From assembly GCA_038213435.1 (NCBI GenBank), contig JBBQTI010000004.1:65465-129464 (forward strand): a stretch of 64,000 bases of DNA, given 5' to 3'. Of this stretch, positions 44,495 through 52,150 are shown piece after piece. The stretch is from PALSA-610 sp038213435 (GTDB lineage: Bacteria; Actinomycetota; Acidimicrobiia; IMCC26256; PALSA-610). The stretch's first letter is position 1, and every line of letters begins with the position of its first letter. Below the pieces are notes generated by a model that searched no databases, was not told the origin of the DNA, and saw only the letters and a program-made list of their open reading frames with translations. Position numbers and translations under genes: made by a program.

Positions 44495-46594
44495 ATGACT
44501 CACGGCGCCGTCGAGCGCACGGCCGGCGGAGCCGAGGGAGAGGGCATCGCGTCCGATGTCGCACCGCCGAGCTGGTTGCGTTTCCTCGCTCTGGCGACGG
44601 CCGCGGGCGTTCTGACCTTCGGCTCGGCCGGGTTGTTCCTGGCCGTGAACGGTTGGTACCGGCCCGCGCTCGCCTTTCCGATCGGTGCGGCGGGATGGAT
44701 CGCGGTGCTCGTTTTGGCGCGCCCGGCGCTCGCGCCGAAGGCGACCGGCTCGCGCGATGCGCACATCTACGCGGCCGTCGGGGTCGCGGCGATTCTCGCG
44801 ATCACGGCATGGAACGCCGCGCACGCGTCGCAACATGTTCTGGTCAATCGTGACGGCGGTTCGTACGCGAACACTGCTCGCTGGATCGCTCGTGACGGTT
44901 CCCTGGCCGTAGAACCTCGGGTCGGTCCGTTCGCGAACCCGCCGACGGTAGGGTTCGATTCCTTCGCCGTCTACCAGATGCCGGACGGGTCGCTGCAGTT
45001 CCAGTTCGCGCATCTTCTGCCCGTCGTGCTCGCCGAGGCCTTCGCCATCGGGGGCGACGCCGGCCTCTTTCATGCCCCCGAGGTGCTCGGCGGGATCGCG
45101 TTGCTCGCGTTCTATGTGCTCGCGTGGCGCCTCTTTCGCCGCCCACTCTTCGCGCTCGCGGCCATGCTCGCGCTCGCGTTCATCATCCCGCAGGTCTCGT
45201 TCTCGCGAGACTCCTATTCCGAGATCCCGTCGCAGGTCCTGTTGTTCACCGCGCTCTGGCTCCTCGTCACGCCGCGGTTGCTGCCGACGTGGCGCGTCGC
45301 GCTTGCGTCCGGACTGTTTCTGGGGACACTCGAAGCGACCCGCATCGACGCGATCGTCTTCCTCATCGGTGTGCCTGTCCTTCTGCTCGTCGCGTGGTTA
45401 CGAGCCGATCGCGATCTGCGTCGCCGATCCGTGCTGCCCGCGGCCTGCGCCTTCGTCGCCGGGCTCGTGCCCGGATTGACGCTCGGGTTGATCGATCTCA
45501 CTCGTCACAGCGGCATGTACTACGCGGATCTCTCGCACAACGTGTGGCAGCTCGTTCTGGTCGCGATCGGATCCGCGATCGTGTGTGCGTGTGCGCTCGC
45601 GGCCGGTTCGTGGCCCGGGTTGGTTCGGGGCCTTCGCAGGTTGCAGTGGCCGACACTCGCGACCCTTGCCGCGGCGGTCGTCGGTTGTGCGGGATTCTTC
45701 GCATGGCTCTTCCGGCCCCGTATCCAGCACTTGCACGGCCGCGTGCCGATCGGGCTCGTGGGCGGACTCCAGGCGGCCGAGCACGTCGCCGTCGACCCGA
45801 CGCGCACGTACTTCGAACGCTCGCTGACCTGGATGGGTTGGTACCTCGGGCCGCTCACGCTCGCGGTGGCCATCATCGGCGCGGCACTTCTCGTGCGCGA
45901 GCTTCTGCTGGGGCGCATGAGGCGCGTCTTCGGTGTCCTCGTCGTGCTCGCGCCCGGCAGCATCTTGTATCTCTACAAGGCCGACGCCGTGCCGGATCAC
46001 GTGTGGGTCACGCGTCGATTCCTCGTGAGCGCGTTCCCGCTGTTGGTGTTGCTCGCGCTCGGTCTGGCCGCGGCGTGCGCCGGAACGCGTCCGCGTCGTC
46101 GGTTCGGCGCCGCGCGGCGGGTGGCCGCGATCCTCTTTGCGGTCCTTGCGGTTGCGTATCCGATGTACAGAGTCATCGGTGTGCGCTCGATGAGCGAGGA
46201 GCGCGGGTTCCTCGCGGTCGTCCACGACGTGTGCGCCGATATCGGCGGGCATGCCGCGGTGGTCGTGCTCGAGCGGGACGAGCATGATCTCGTCGACGAC
46301 TGGATCCCCCAGGCGTTGCGGAGCTGGTGTGGTGCTGACGTCGGTGTGACACGCGGACGCGCGCGAGCCGACGCGCTCCTCGCCCTTGCCCGTGCCTGGG
46401 GCGAGGAAGGGCAACGACTCTTCGTCGTCGCCGTGTCGCCCGACACGGTCCGCAAGGTATTTCCGAGTGCCGCCATCACGCCGACGCGTGAGGCCGTCAA
46501 CACGAAGTTCCTCGAACAGGCGTTGACGCACCGCCCGGACGCCTACGCGCGGCAGTCACTTTCCTTGTTCGTGGCGCCGGTCCCGGCCGGATAG
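44495..46594 (+). CDS. GT-C-like polytopic membrane glycosyltransferase
   Basis: This 699-residue protein has about 11-12 hydrophobic helices and a soluble C-terminal domain of about 140 residues. Between helices 3 and 4 lies VNRDGGSYANTARWIARDG, an acidic loop in the position of the catalytic Asp of GT39/PMT-like GT-C enzymes. It would use a lipid-linked sugar on the outer face. GGAAGG precedes ATG 44495 by 8-9 nt. The next gene is a diverged paralogue. I cannot name the substrate. Confidence 0.72.
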   Translation: MTHGAVERTAGGAEGEGIASDVAPPSWLRFLALATAAGVLTFGSAGLFLAVNGWYRPALAFPIGAAGWIAVLVLARPALAPKATGSRDAHIYAAVGVAAILAITAWNAAHASQHVLVNRDGGSYANTARWIARDGSLAVEPRVGPFANPPTVGFDSFAVYQMPDGSLQFQFAHLLPVVLAEAFAIGGDAGLFHAPEVLGGIALLAFYVLAWRLFRRPLFALAAMLALAFIIPQVSFSRDSYSEIPSQVLLFTALWLLVTPRLLPTWRVALASGLFLGTLEATRIDAIVFLIGVPVLLLVAWLRADRDLRRRSVLPAACAFVAGLVPGLTLGLIDLTRHSGMYYADLSHNVWQLVLVAIGSAIVCACALAAGSWPGLVRGLRRLQWPTLATLAAAVVGCAGFFAWLFRPRIQHLHGRVPIGLVGGLQAAEHVAVDPTRTYFERSLTWMGWYLGPLTLAVAIIGAALLVRELLLGRMRRVFGVLVVLAPGSILYLYKADAVPDHVWVTRRFLVSAFPLLVLLALGLAAACAGTRPRRRFGAARRVAAILFAVLAVAYPMYRVIGVRSMSEERGFLAVVHDVCADIGGHAAVVVLERDEHDLVDDWIPQALRSWCGADVGVTRGRARADALLALARAWGEEGQRLFVVAVSPDTVRKVFPSAAITPTREAVNTKFLEQALTHRPDAYARQSLSLFVAPVPAG

Positions 46595-46653
46595 TCGGGC
46601 TCGCGGTACGGGTTGTGCGAGGATCATTTCTCGATGTGGAGCGATTGCATCCA

Positions 46654-48759
46654 ATGATCGAGGGGACCCAATCGGAGTCGGTGTTGCCGGCGTCGGTGAT
46701 CCCCGACCCGGCACCCGCCGATGACGGGCCGGGGACTGCCGAACAGGAGGACACGCCGGGCGCTCCCGATGCGGAGCGCCCTGCTCGTCCGCTTCCGACG
46801 TGGTTCGTCATCGGGCTGGTCGCGGCACTCGTGTGGTGTGCGACGGCGGGCGCCGTAGGCATCGGCCTGCTCGTCGCCGGCTGGTACGCGGCGAGTGTGG
46901 TCGGTGGCGCCGCGACACTCGCGTCGTTCGCGGCTGCGACGGCGACCTCGCGCGGACTCGGGAGGCGCGCGCACGCCGATCACCGCGCCGCGCTGGCCTC
47001 GGTCGTTCTCGTCGTCGCGTTCTTCGCCTTCGCCAGTGCGTTCCACTCGGAGCATTTGTTGATCGACCGCGACCCGGCGGGATACCTCAATACCGGGCGC
47101 TCGATCGCACGCAGCCACGAGTTGCGGCCGAAGCTTCAGCGCAGCGCGTTCACATCCGCCACCGACAAGAAGCCGTACGTGCGCTACCAGCCGAACTTCT
47201 TCCCGATGCTTCCCGTCCTGCTCGCGCTGGGATGGTCGGTTGGCGGCGATGTCGGAATGTTGCTCGTCGGTCCGTTGCTCGGTGCGGTGGGTCTGCTCGC
47301 GTGTTACGCGCTTGCCTCGCGCGCCCTCGGTCCGCGGGGCGGATTGCTGGCTCCGGCGTTCCTGATGATCGGACCGCTCCAACTCTGGTTCGCTCGCGAT
47401 GCCTATTCCGAGCTCGTCGTGCAGGTCGTCGTTCTCGGAGGTCTGTGGCTGTTTCTCGAGGCGCGCGCGCACGCACGATGGGGAATCGCCGTGCTCAGTG
47501 GTGGACTCGTCGCGTCGTCCGCGCTCGCGCGTATCGACGCCCTCGCCATCGTCGTCGGCGGCCTCGCCCTGGTCGGCGCCGAATGGGTCCATTGCGACTC
47601 TGACGCGATGCCGGTGCAGGCACGGCGGGTCGTCGCCGGATTCGGGTGTGGGCTGGTAGGCGCGACTTTGGTTGCGGTCGCGACGACGTATTACGTCGCG
47701 CACGGCTACATCGTTTCGCTCGGCACCGAGTGGGGTGCGCTCGTCGGTGCATGCGCACTGACCATCGTCGGGGTGATCGCGGTCGTGGTGATCCACCGAG
47801 TGCGCCCCGGTTTCGGCCGGTGGTTCGCGCGGAGAGAGTCTCCGTTCGCGGCGATCGTGGCGGCGAGCGCGGCGCTGTTCGCATGGGCATACATTTGGCG
47901 ACCCGATCCCGCGAGGGATCTTGCCTTCGTCGCTCCGGGCCGGCCGATAAGCCGCGCGCTGCGGAACTCCACGAACGCCTGGCATTTCAGCTATTCGCTG
48001 CGCTGGTTCTCCTCGTACTTCGGCCTGGTGGCGATCGTCGTAGCCTTCGTGGGCTTCGTCATTCTCGCGTCCCGTGCGCGGCGCGGTCACAGCGCCGCGG
48101 CGACCGTGTTCCTCGTCGTCGTACCCATGACCGTCATGTACATCGCGCGCCCGAGCATCTCGCCCGACCAGCCGTGGGCGATGCGCAGATATCTCCCGGT
48201 CGTGATCCCCGGCCTGGCGATCGCGGTCGCCGTCGTCGTCGCCACCGGGTGGCGCGCCGCCGGCTCGACGCGCGGGTCGGGCGCGCGCGCGACGGCGCGT
48301 GCGGGGCTGGTGGCGGGCGCGCTCCTGGTGGCGGTGCCCTCTGCCAGTGCCGCTGTGCCCTTCGCGCGCGCCCGGGCTCAACACGGGGCCCTCGCAGCCG
48401 TGCATCACATTTGTCGAGCGGCCGGTGACGACGCAGCAGTGTTGGTGTACGGCTATCGCTATCTCGATATCGAATTGCCTCAACCGATCAGCGGGTTCTG
48501 CGGAGTGCCGGTCGGCCGTGCCACCGCGGTGGATCTGCCGCAACTGGCGCGCAAGTGGCACGACCTCGGGCGGCGGCTCCTCGTCGCCACCGCCGTGCCG
48601 GACCAAGTGCTGCGTAACGCGCCCGGTGCCGGCATCGTCGGGCACGAGGTGATCGCGGGCGACGAAGACCCGGAGAGGGTCTTCGATCGGGCGCCGCGGC
48701 GGTTCAAGCCGATCCCGGTCGAGATCTGGCTCCTCCAGATCCCGGCGAACGCGAGCTGA
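46654..48759 (+). CDS. GT-C-like polytopic membrane glycosyltransferase, paralogue
   Basis: This 701-residue protein has a disordered acidic N-terminus (about 1-45), 11-12 helices and the loop LIDRDPAGYLNTGRSIARSHE, equivalent to the acidic loop of the preceding gene, plus the shared FARDAYSELVVQVVVLGG. ATG 46654 is preferred over GTG 46615. The tandem pair has related N-terminal membrane halves and less similar C-terminal soluble ends. Probably outer-face sugar transfer from a polyprenyl donor made by the GT2 enzyme at 43480. Confidence 0.7.
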   Translation: MIEGTQSESVLPASVIPDPAPADDGPGTAEQEDTPGAPDAERPARPLPTWFVIGLVAALVWCATAGAVGIGLLVAGWYAASVVGGAATLASFAAATATSRGLGRRAHADHRAALASVVLVVAFFAFASAFHSEHLLIDRDPAGYLNTGRSIARSHELRPKLQRSAFTSATDKKPYVRYQPNFFPMLPVLLALGWSVGGDVGMLLVGPLLGAVGLLACYALASRALGPRGGLLAPAFLMIGPLQLWFARDAYSELVVQVVVLGGLWLFLEARAHARWGIAVLSGGLVASSALARIDALAIVVGGLALVGAEWVHCDSDAMPVQARRVVAGFGCGLVGATLVAVATTYYVAHGYIVSLGTEWGALVGACALTIVGVIAVVVIHRVRPGFGRWFARRESPFAAIVAASAALFAWAYIWRPDPARDLAFVAPGRPISRALRNSTNAWHFSYSLRWFSSYFGLVAIVVAFVGFVILASRARRGHSAAATVFLVVVPMTVMYIARPSISPDQPWAMRRYLPVVIPGLAIAVAVVVATGWRAAGSTRGSGARATARAGLVAGALLVAVPSASAAVPFARARAQHGALAAVHHICRAAGDDAAVLVYGYRYLDIELPQPISGFCGVPVGRATAVDLPQLARKWHDLGRRLLVATAVPDQVLRNAPGAGIVGHEVIAGDEDPERVFDRAPRRFKPIPVEIWLLQIPANAS

Positions 48760-48856
48760 GCGCCGATCCGTCTCTTTGCGGCGTGCTCGCGCGCGCTTCG
48801 TCCGCCCGCGCGCCGCGAGGCGATGCTCCGAGTTGCCTGCTGTCCGTCCCGTGACC

Positions 48857-48862
48857 TAAGAG
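48857..48862 (+). promoter_or_regulatory. -10 box of the gene at 48871, leaderless
   Basis: TAAGAG ends 8 nt before GTG 48871 and follows GTGACC. The 12-mer CCCGTGACCTAA (48848-48859) is identical to the sequence in front of the UPF0182 gene (6068-6079). Confidence 0.45.
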
Positions 48863-48870
48863 CATGACTT

Positions 48871-49326
48871 GTGGCACTCGTTACCGCGTTGTTGGTGATC
48901 GGCATCGCGTGCGCGATCGCGGCGTGGTTCGTCGTACGGGAGGCGGGCCGGATGGCAGCCGAACCGCCGCCGCCGGTGTTCGACCCCGAGGAGGCGTACG
49001 AGTGGGTTGTCGAACACCTGCCCGAGATCGTTGCCGCCACGCTCACCCCCGACGACGTGCACCGAATCCTCGACTTCCAGCTCGAGTACTTCCGACGCAA
49101 GGGCGTGACGGGCAACGGCTCGTCGTCACATCCCCCGGGCGACGTCATTGTCGGCGGCGCGGAGACCGTCGACTACATCCTCGAACGGGCCCGGGTAATG
49201 GGAGAGGAATACCTGCCCGAGCAGGTGCATGCCGTGATCGAGACGCAGCTCGCCTACCTCCGGGCGATCGGGGCCATCGGACCTCCCGCCCAGGGCCCGC
49301 CCGAAGATCCGATCGAACCCGCGTGA
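48871..49326 (+). CDS. Small membrane-anchored protein, unknown function
   Basis: This 151-residue protein has one N-terminal helix (about 2-22), then a cytosolic-type acidic domain with VFDPEEAYEWVVEHLPEIV (36-54) and DDVHRILDFQLEYFRRKGV, and a Pro-rich end. The two acidic helical segments look like a small alpha-helical adaptor. I recognise no characterised family. It precedes a compact small-transcript locus. Confidence 0.7.
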   Translation: MALVTALLVIGIACAIAAWFVVREAGRMAAEPPPPVFDPEEAYEWVVEHLPEIVAATLTPDDVHRILDFQLEYFRRKGVTGNGSSSHPPGDVIVGGAETVDYILERARVMGEEYLPEQVHAVIETQLAYLRAIGAIGPPAQGPPEDPIEPA

Positions 49327-49343
49327 AGATCGTTGGCAAAGAG

Positions 49344-49372
49344 TTCCACCGGTGGACCGGATCTGCTACAAC
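49344..49372 (+). promoter_or_regulatory. Promoter with palindromic operator for the small transcript
   Basis: TTCCAC (49344-49349) and TACAAC (49367-49372) are 17 bp apart, giving a sigma-A-like promoter with a start near 49380. The perfect 12-bp palindrome TCCACCGGTGGA (49345-49356) covers the -35 box, so a repressor or activator could bind there. Confidence 0.5.
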
Positions 49373-49404
49373 TTTCCTACCGGAGAAAGGAGGTGGTCCA
49401 TCAG

Positions 49405-49446
49405 ATGCACGATAAATCTGGGACTTCGGAGGTGCACGGCCGCTAG
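49405..49446 (+). CDS. Putative 13-residue leader peptide
   Basis: ATG 49405 lies 11 nt after an AAAGGAGG ribosome site and opens the frame MHDKSGTSEVHGR, ending at TAG 49444-49446. The TAG sits in the loop and arm of the inner stem (49436-49451). The peptide has no run of one amino acid of the kind that senses tRNA charging. It may be a translated leader or chance. Confidence 0.3.
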   Translation: MHDKSGTSEVHGR

Positions 49447-49559
49447 GCCGTTGTTCTCGACTGGACCACCTTGCGGAATCCAACCGCTGCACCACCGTCG
49501 GAGCTGCCGGCAATGGTCCCACCGGCACTGGGCGATGACGGGTCCGAATCAGTCGATCG

Positions 49560-49595
49560 AACGGGGGGTGCTTCGGCGCCCCCCGTTCTCCTTTT
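49560..49595 (+). terminator. Intrinsic (Rho-independent) terminator
   Basis: A 12-bp stem (49560-49571 with 49576-49587; one T-G pair) closed by a TTCG tetraloop is followed by CTCCTTTT. It is the only textbook terminator I found in the window and marks the end of the small transcript, or an attenuator ahead of 49626. Confidence 0.85.
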
Positions 49596-49611
49596 CGGCT
49601 CCGGCCGCCGG

Positions 49612-49617
49612 TAGATT
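49612..49617 (+). promoter_or_regulatory. -10 box of the gene at 49626, leaderless
   Basis: TAGATT ends 8 nt before ATG 49626, after the terminator. The small gene therefore has its own start and need not depend on readthrough. Confidence 0.4.
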
Positions 49618-49625
49618 CCGAGCGC

Positions 49626-49862
49626 ATGGCCCGGCCGGCGCACTTCGAGCATTACCGCTACCTCGGCGACAAGCGCACGCAGGTCGTGTACGACCTCGAT
49701 CTCTACGGTGTCGATCCCGTCGTGACCGCCGACGTCGACGGAGTGGTCGCCGCCGAGTGCTTCATCGCGATCTCACCCCAGACCCTCGGCGAGGCGCGCA
49801 ATCGGGGCTATCGCCCACATCGCTCGATCCGCGTTCTCGCGCCGGTCGACTCGGAGGATTAG
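49626..49862 (+). CDS. Small soluble protein, unknown function
   Basis: This 78-residue protein has FEHYRYLGDKRTQVVYDLDLY near the N-terminus (split around residue 20) and SPQTLGEARNRGYRPHRS in the second half, predicted as a small alpha/beta fold. I do not recognise a family. Its stop overlaps the stop of the convergent DUF1802 gene by two bases. Confidence 0.65.
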   Translation: MARPAHFEHYRYLGDKRTQVVYDLDLYGVDPVVTADVDGVVAAECFIAISPQTLGEARNRGYRPHRSIRVLAPVDSED

Positions 49863-50488
49863 GGGAGCGAGCGGGGGTTCCAGCATTCCTCGGGCAACGC
49901 GTCGCGGATGCCCTTGTGCTTGGCCTCGAAGGCCACGTCGGAAAGGACCGTCTCGGAGGGCAGCGTCGCCGGGTCGTCGGGGAGCTCGTCGTAGGTGACC
50001 CACGAAGTACAGCCGCCGTACTCGTCCCTCCACGGCGCGGTGACGGGATCGGCGAGCCGGTGCACGCGCAGCACGAGCACCCAGAGCGGGTCGCGCGCCT
50101 TCCACTTGAACCTCGATTCAAGGTAGTCGCGCGCCCAGACGAGCTTGGAGTCGAGCGCGTCGACGTGCTCCGGCTCGGCGATCAGCGCGACGTCGACGAT
50201 GTCGGCCCAGCCGTGGACTGTGACCGGCTGACCGACCGGCGATGCGTCCGCCAGGTCGACCCAATGGGCGTACGCGGGCTTGAGCAATCCGGCCTGTTGG
50301 TGTTCGGTCGTCGGCGAGAGCCAACACCTCCGGGTCGCGAGACCGAAATGCCGGCCGTCCTCGTGGAGCCCGCCTTTGCGGACGTCGACGATCTGCTCGC
50401 CTTCGAGGAGCGCGTGAACGATCGCGGCCCACTCCTTGAGCGCAGGGGCCTTCGCGGCAGTGCCCTGGTTCGTCTCGGAGGTGGTCAC
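49859..50488 (-). CDS. DUF1802 family protein
   Basis: This 209-residue protein opens with the DUF1802 pattern: ALKEWAAIVHALLEGEQIV, VRKGGLHEDG and a YP/SPTxEHQ-type motif here reading LSPTTEHQQAG. The family occurs in cyanobacteria and actinobacteria and has no assigned biochemical role. GTG 50488 is chosen since ATG 50512 would overlap the divergent hydrolase start; a -10-like TATCCT lies just upstream on the minus strand. Confidence 0.8.
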   Translation of the reverse strand: MTTSETNQGTAAKAPALKEWAAIVHALLEGEQIVDVRKGGLHEDGRHFGLATRRCWLSPTTEHQQAGLLKPAYAHWVDLADASPVGQPVTVHGWADIVDVALIAEPEHVDALDSKLVWARDYLESRFKWKARDPLWVLVLRVHRLADPVTAPWRDEYGGCTSWVTYDELPDDPATLPSETVLSDVAFEAKHKGIRDALPEECWNPRSLP

Positions 50489-50510
50489 GCGAGCCAGGAT
50501 AACCACCGGC

Positions 50511-51254
50511 ATGGAAGAGCTCGTCTCGGATGGTCTGCGTCTCGGAGCACATTTCGCGCGTCCGGTGGGCGCGACGCGGGTGCCCGGATTGCTGGTTGTT
50601 CCCGGGTTTCCGCGCGGCACGGGTGGTGCGGCGTCGCTCGGGAACACCGATCAGACCTTGTGCGATCGCATTGCGCGCGAGTCGGGCTGGGCCGGCCTCA
50701 CCTTCACGTTTCGGGGAACGGGCCCGTCGATGGGCGATTTCTCGATCGAGGGCTGGCTCGCCGACGTGCGCGCCGCCGTCGATGCGATGCACGCCCGTCC
50801 CGACGTCACCGGTGTCTGGATCGCGGGGTTCCGGCTCGGGGGGACGCTCGCGATCGTCGTGGCCGCCGACGACGAACGAGTACGCGGGATCGCCACTTTC
50901 GCCGCGCCCGCGTCGTTGCGGACCTGGGTGCGAGAGCCGGCGTGGTTCCTCGAGTACGCGCGCCGCACCGGCGTGTTGCGGACGCCGGACTTCCCGACCG
51001 ACCCCGAGTCATGGATCCGGGCGATCGCGAACTTCGATCCGATCGCGGCGGCGGAACGCATCGCTCCCAGACCCTGGCTGCTCGTGCACGGCAGCGCCGA
51101 CGACGTCGTTCCGGTCGACGACGCGCGGCGGCTGAGCGGCGCCGGCGGCGACTGCGTCGACCTGCGGATCGTGGCAAACGGTGCGCACCGCCTACGCCAC
51201 GACCCTCGTGCGATCGCCGCCATGCTCGGGTGGCTCGACCGTCAGGAGCCCTGA
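50511..51254 (+). CDS. Alpha/beta-hydrolase-fold protein lacking the nucleophile Ser
   Basis: This 247-residue alpha/beta-hydrolase-fold protein has an oxyanion-type LVVPGFPRGTGG, TFTFRGTGPSMGD, a late acidic region VHGSADDVVPVDD and a final His (NGAHRLR). The nucleophile elbow, normally GxSxG, reads GFRLGG, so no Ser is present. It may be a non-hydrolytic family member or use other chemistry. It diverges from DUF1802 with 22 bp between starts. Confidence 0.75.
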   Translation: MEELVSDGLRLGAHFARPVGATRVPGLLVVPGFPRGTGGAASLGNTDQTLCDRIARESGWAGLTFTFRGTGPSMGDFSIEGWLADVRAAVDAMHARPDVTGVWIAGFRLGGTLAIVVAADDERVRGIATFAAPASLRTWVREPAWFLEYARRTGVLRTPDFPTDPESWIRAIANFDPIAAAERIAPRPWLLVHGSADDVVPVDDARRLSGAGGDCVDLRIVANGAHRLRHDPRAIAAMLGWLDRQEP

Positions 51255-52150
51255 GCGTGTGCGCGCGTGTACGCCAGCACGGCGTCGAGCGTTTCTTCGA
51301 GCGTGTGTCGCGGCGACCATCCCGTGGCCGCGATGAGCTTCGTCGGATCGCCGACGAGGCGAGGGACCTCGACTGGCCGTAGGAGTGCGCCGTCGACGAC
51401 GATGTCGATGCGACCACCGGCGCGGGCGATGAGACGGTCGGCGATCTCGCCGATCGATACTCCGCTGCCGTGACAGACGTTGTACGCCTCGCCCGGCTCC
51501 CCGCGCTCGATCAGGAGTCGGTAGGCGCGCACGACGTCGCGCACGTCCGAGAGATCGCGTACCGGCTCACGCGCGCCGGCAGAGATTGTTGTCGTATGCG
51601 CGCGTTGTGCGGCGACGATTCGGTGGGCCAGTGCCGGAACGACGAACCGCGCGGATTGACCCGCGCCCGTATGCGAGAACGCGCGGACGCGCACCGTCTC
51701 GAGCCCGGCGCCGAGCCATGCCTGCAAGGCCAGGAACGACGCCGCGACCTTGCTCGCGCCGTACGGCGTGATGGGCCGCAGAGGAGCGTCCTCACGAAGG
51801 CGCGGATTTTCGTCGTCGACCCTGCCGTACTCCTCGGAGCTTCCCACGACGAGGACGCGCCGCACTCCGCATGCACGCGCCGCGTCGAGAACGTTGGCCG
51901 TCCCCTCGACGTTCACCCGTAGACATGCGGTCGGATCACGCCACGAGGCGCCGACGTCCGACCACGCAGCCAGGTGGTACACGACCTCGGGTCGCTCCGC
52001 GTCGAAGACGCCGCTCACGGCCGCGCGGTCAGTGATGTCGAACGCTCCGTGCGCGTCTCCGGCAACGATGACCTCGTCGTCGCATTGGTGGAGATGAGCG
52101 AGCAGGTGCGGGCCGACGAAGCCGGTGGCGCCGGTTACGAGTGCCCTCAT
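51242..52150 (-). CDS. Rmd-like NAD(P)-dependent sugar-nucleotide reductase (SDR extended)
   Basis: This 302-residue extended SDR has TGATGFVGPHLLAHL (about 6-20), HLAAWSDVGASWRDP, SSEEYG and the YxxxK pair in TPYGASKVAAS. The combination SSEEYG plus DVGxSWxDP is typical of GDP-4-keto-6-deoxy-D-mannose reductase (Rmd), giving GDP-D-rhamnose, or a close epimerase. No GDP-mannose 4,6-dehydratase gene is in the window to supply the substrate. It is the last gene of the leftward unit starting at 55535; its start overlaps the preceding stop. Confidence 0.8.
   Translation of the reverse strand: MRALVTGATGFVGPHLLAHLHQCDDEVIVAGDAHGAFDITDRAAVSGVFDAERPEVVYHLAAWSDVGASWRDPTACLRVNVEGTANVLDAARACGVRRVLVVGSSEEYGRVDDENPRLREDAPLRPITPYGASKVAASFLALQAWLGAGLETVRVRAFSHTGAGQSARFVVPALAHRIVAAQRAHTTTISAGAREPVRDLSDVRDVVRAYRLLIERGEPGEAYNVCHGSGVSIGEIADRLIARAGGRIDIVVDGALLRPVEVPRLVGDPTKLIAATGWSPRHTLEETLDAVLAYTRAHAQGS

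Larger units (their letters stand above)
49380..49600 (+). ncRNA. Predicted ~220-nt structured small transcript with 16S-tail complement
   Basis: The predicted RNA runs from the promoter start near 49380 to the terminator. AGAAAGGAGGTGGTCC (49384-49399) is complementary to the usual 3' end of 16S rRNA over 16 positions, with one G:U pair. AGGTGGTCCA (49391-49400) also pairs perfectly with TGGACCACCT (49462-49471) downstream, which would hide that site. A second stem ACGGCC-GCTA-GGCCGT (49436-49451) nests inside. It could be a regulatory RNA, a ribosome-binding RNA or a leader with a short peptide. No known RNA family is recognised. Confidence 0.4.
49327..49625 (+). other. 299-bp interval holding a promoter, small transcript and terminator, no ordinary gene
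   Basis: The interval between the 48871 gene and the small gene at 49626 contains, in order, a 12-bp palindrome over a -35 box, a -10 box, a very strong Shine-Dalgarno sequence with a 13-codon frame, two nested RNA stems and an intrinsic terminator. Each is listed separately. Confidence 0.6.

Noticed and set aside
49384..49400. Fragment of a 16S rRNA gene on the minus strand, because the sequence resembles the complement of the 16S 3' end
   Set aside because: The match stops after 16 positions and nothing else around it resembles rRNA; it fits a strong ribosome site better.
49405..49613. Readthrough of TAG 49444 giving a product of about 70 residues
   Set aside because: The extension runs straight through the intrinsic terminator stem and has no recognisable domain; nothing in the window supports UAG recoding.
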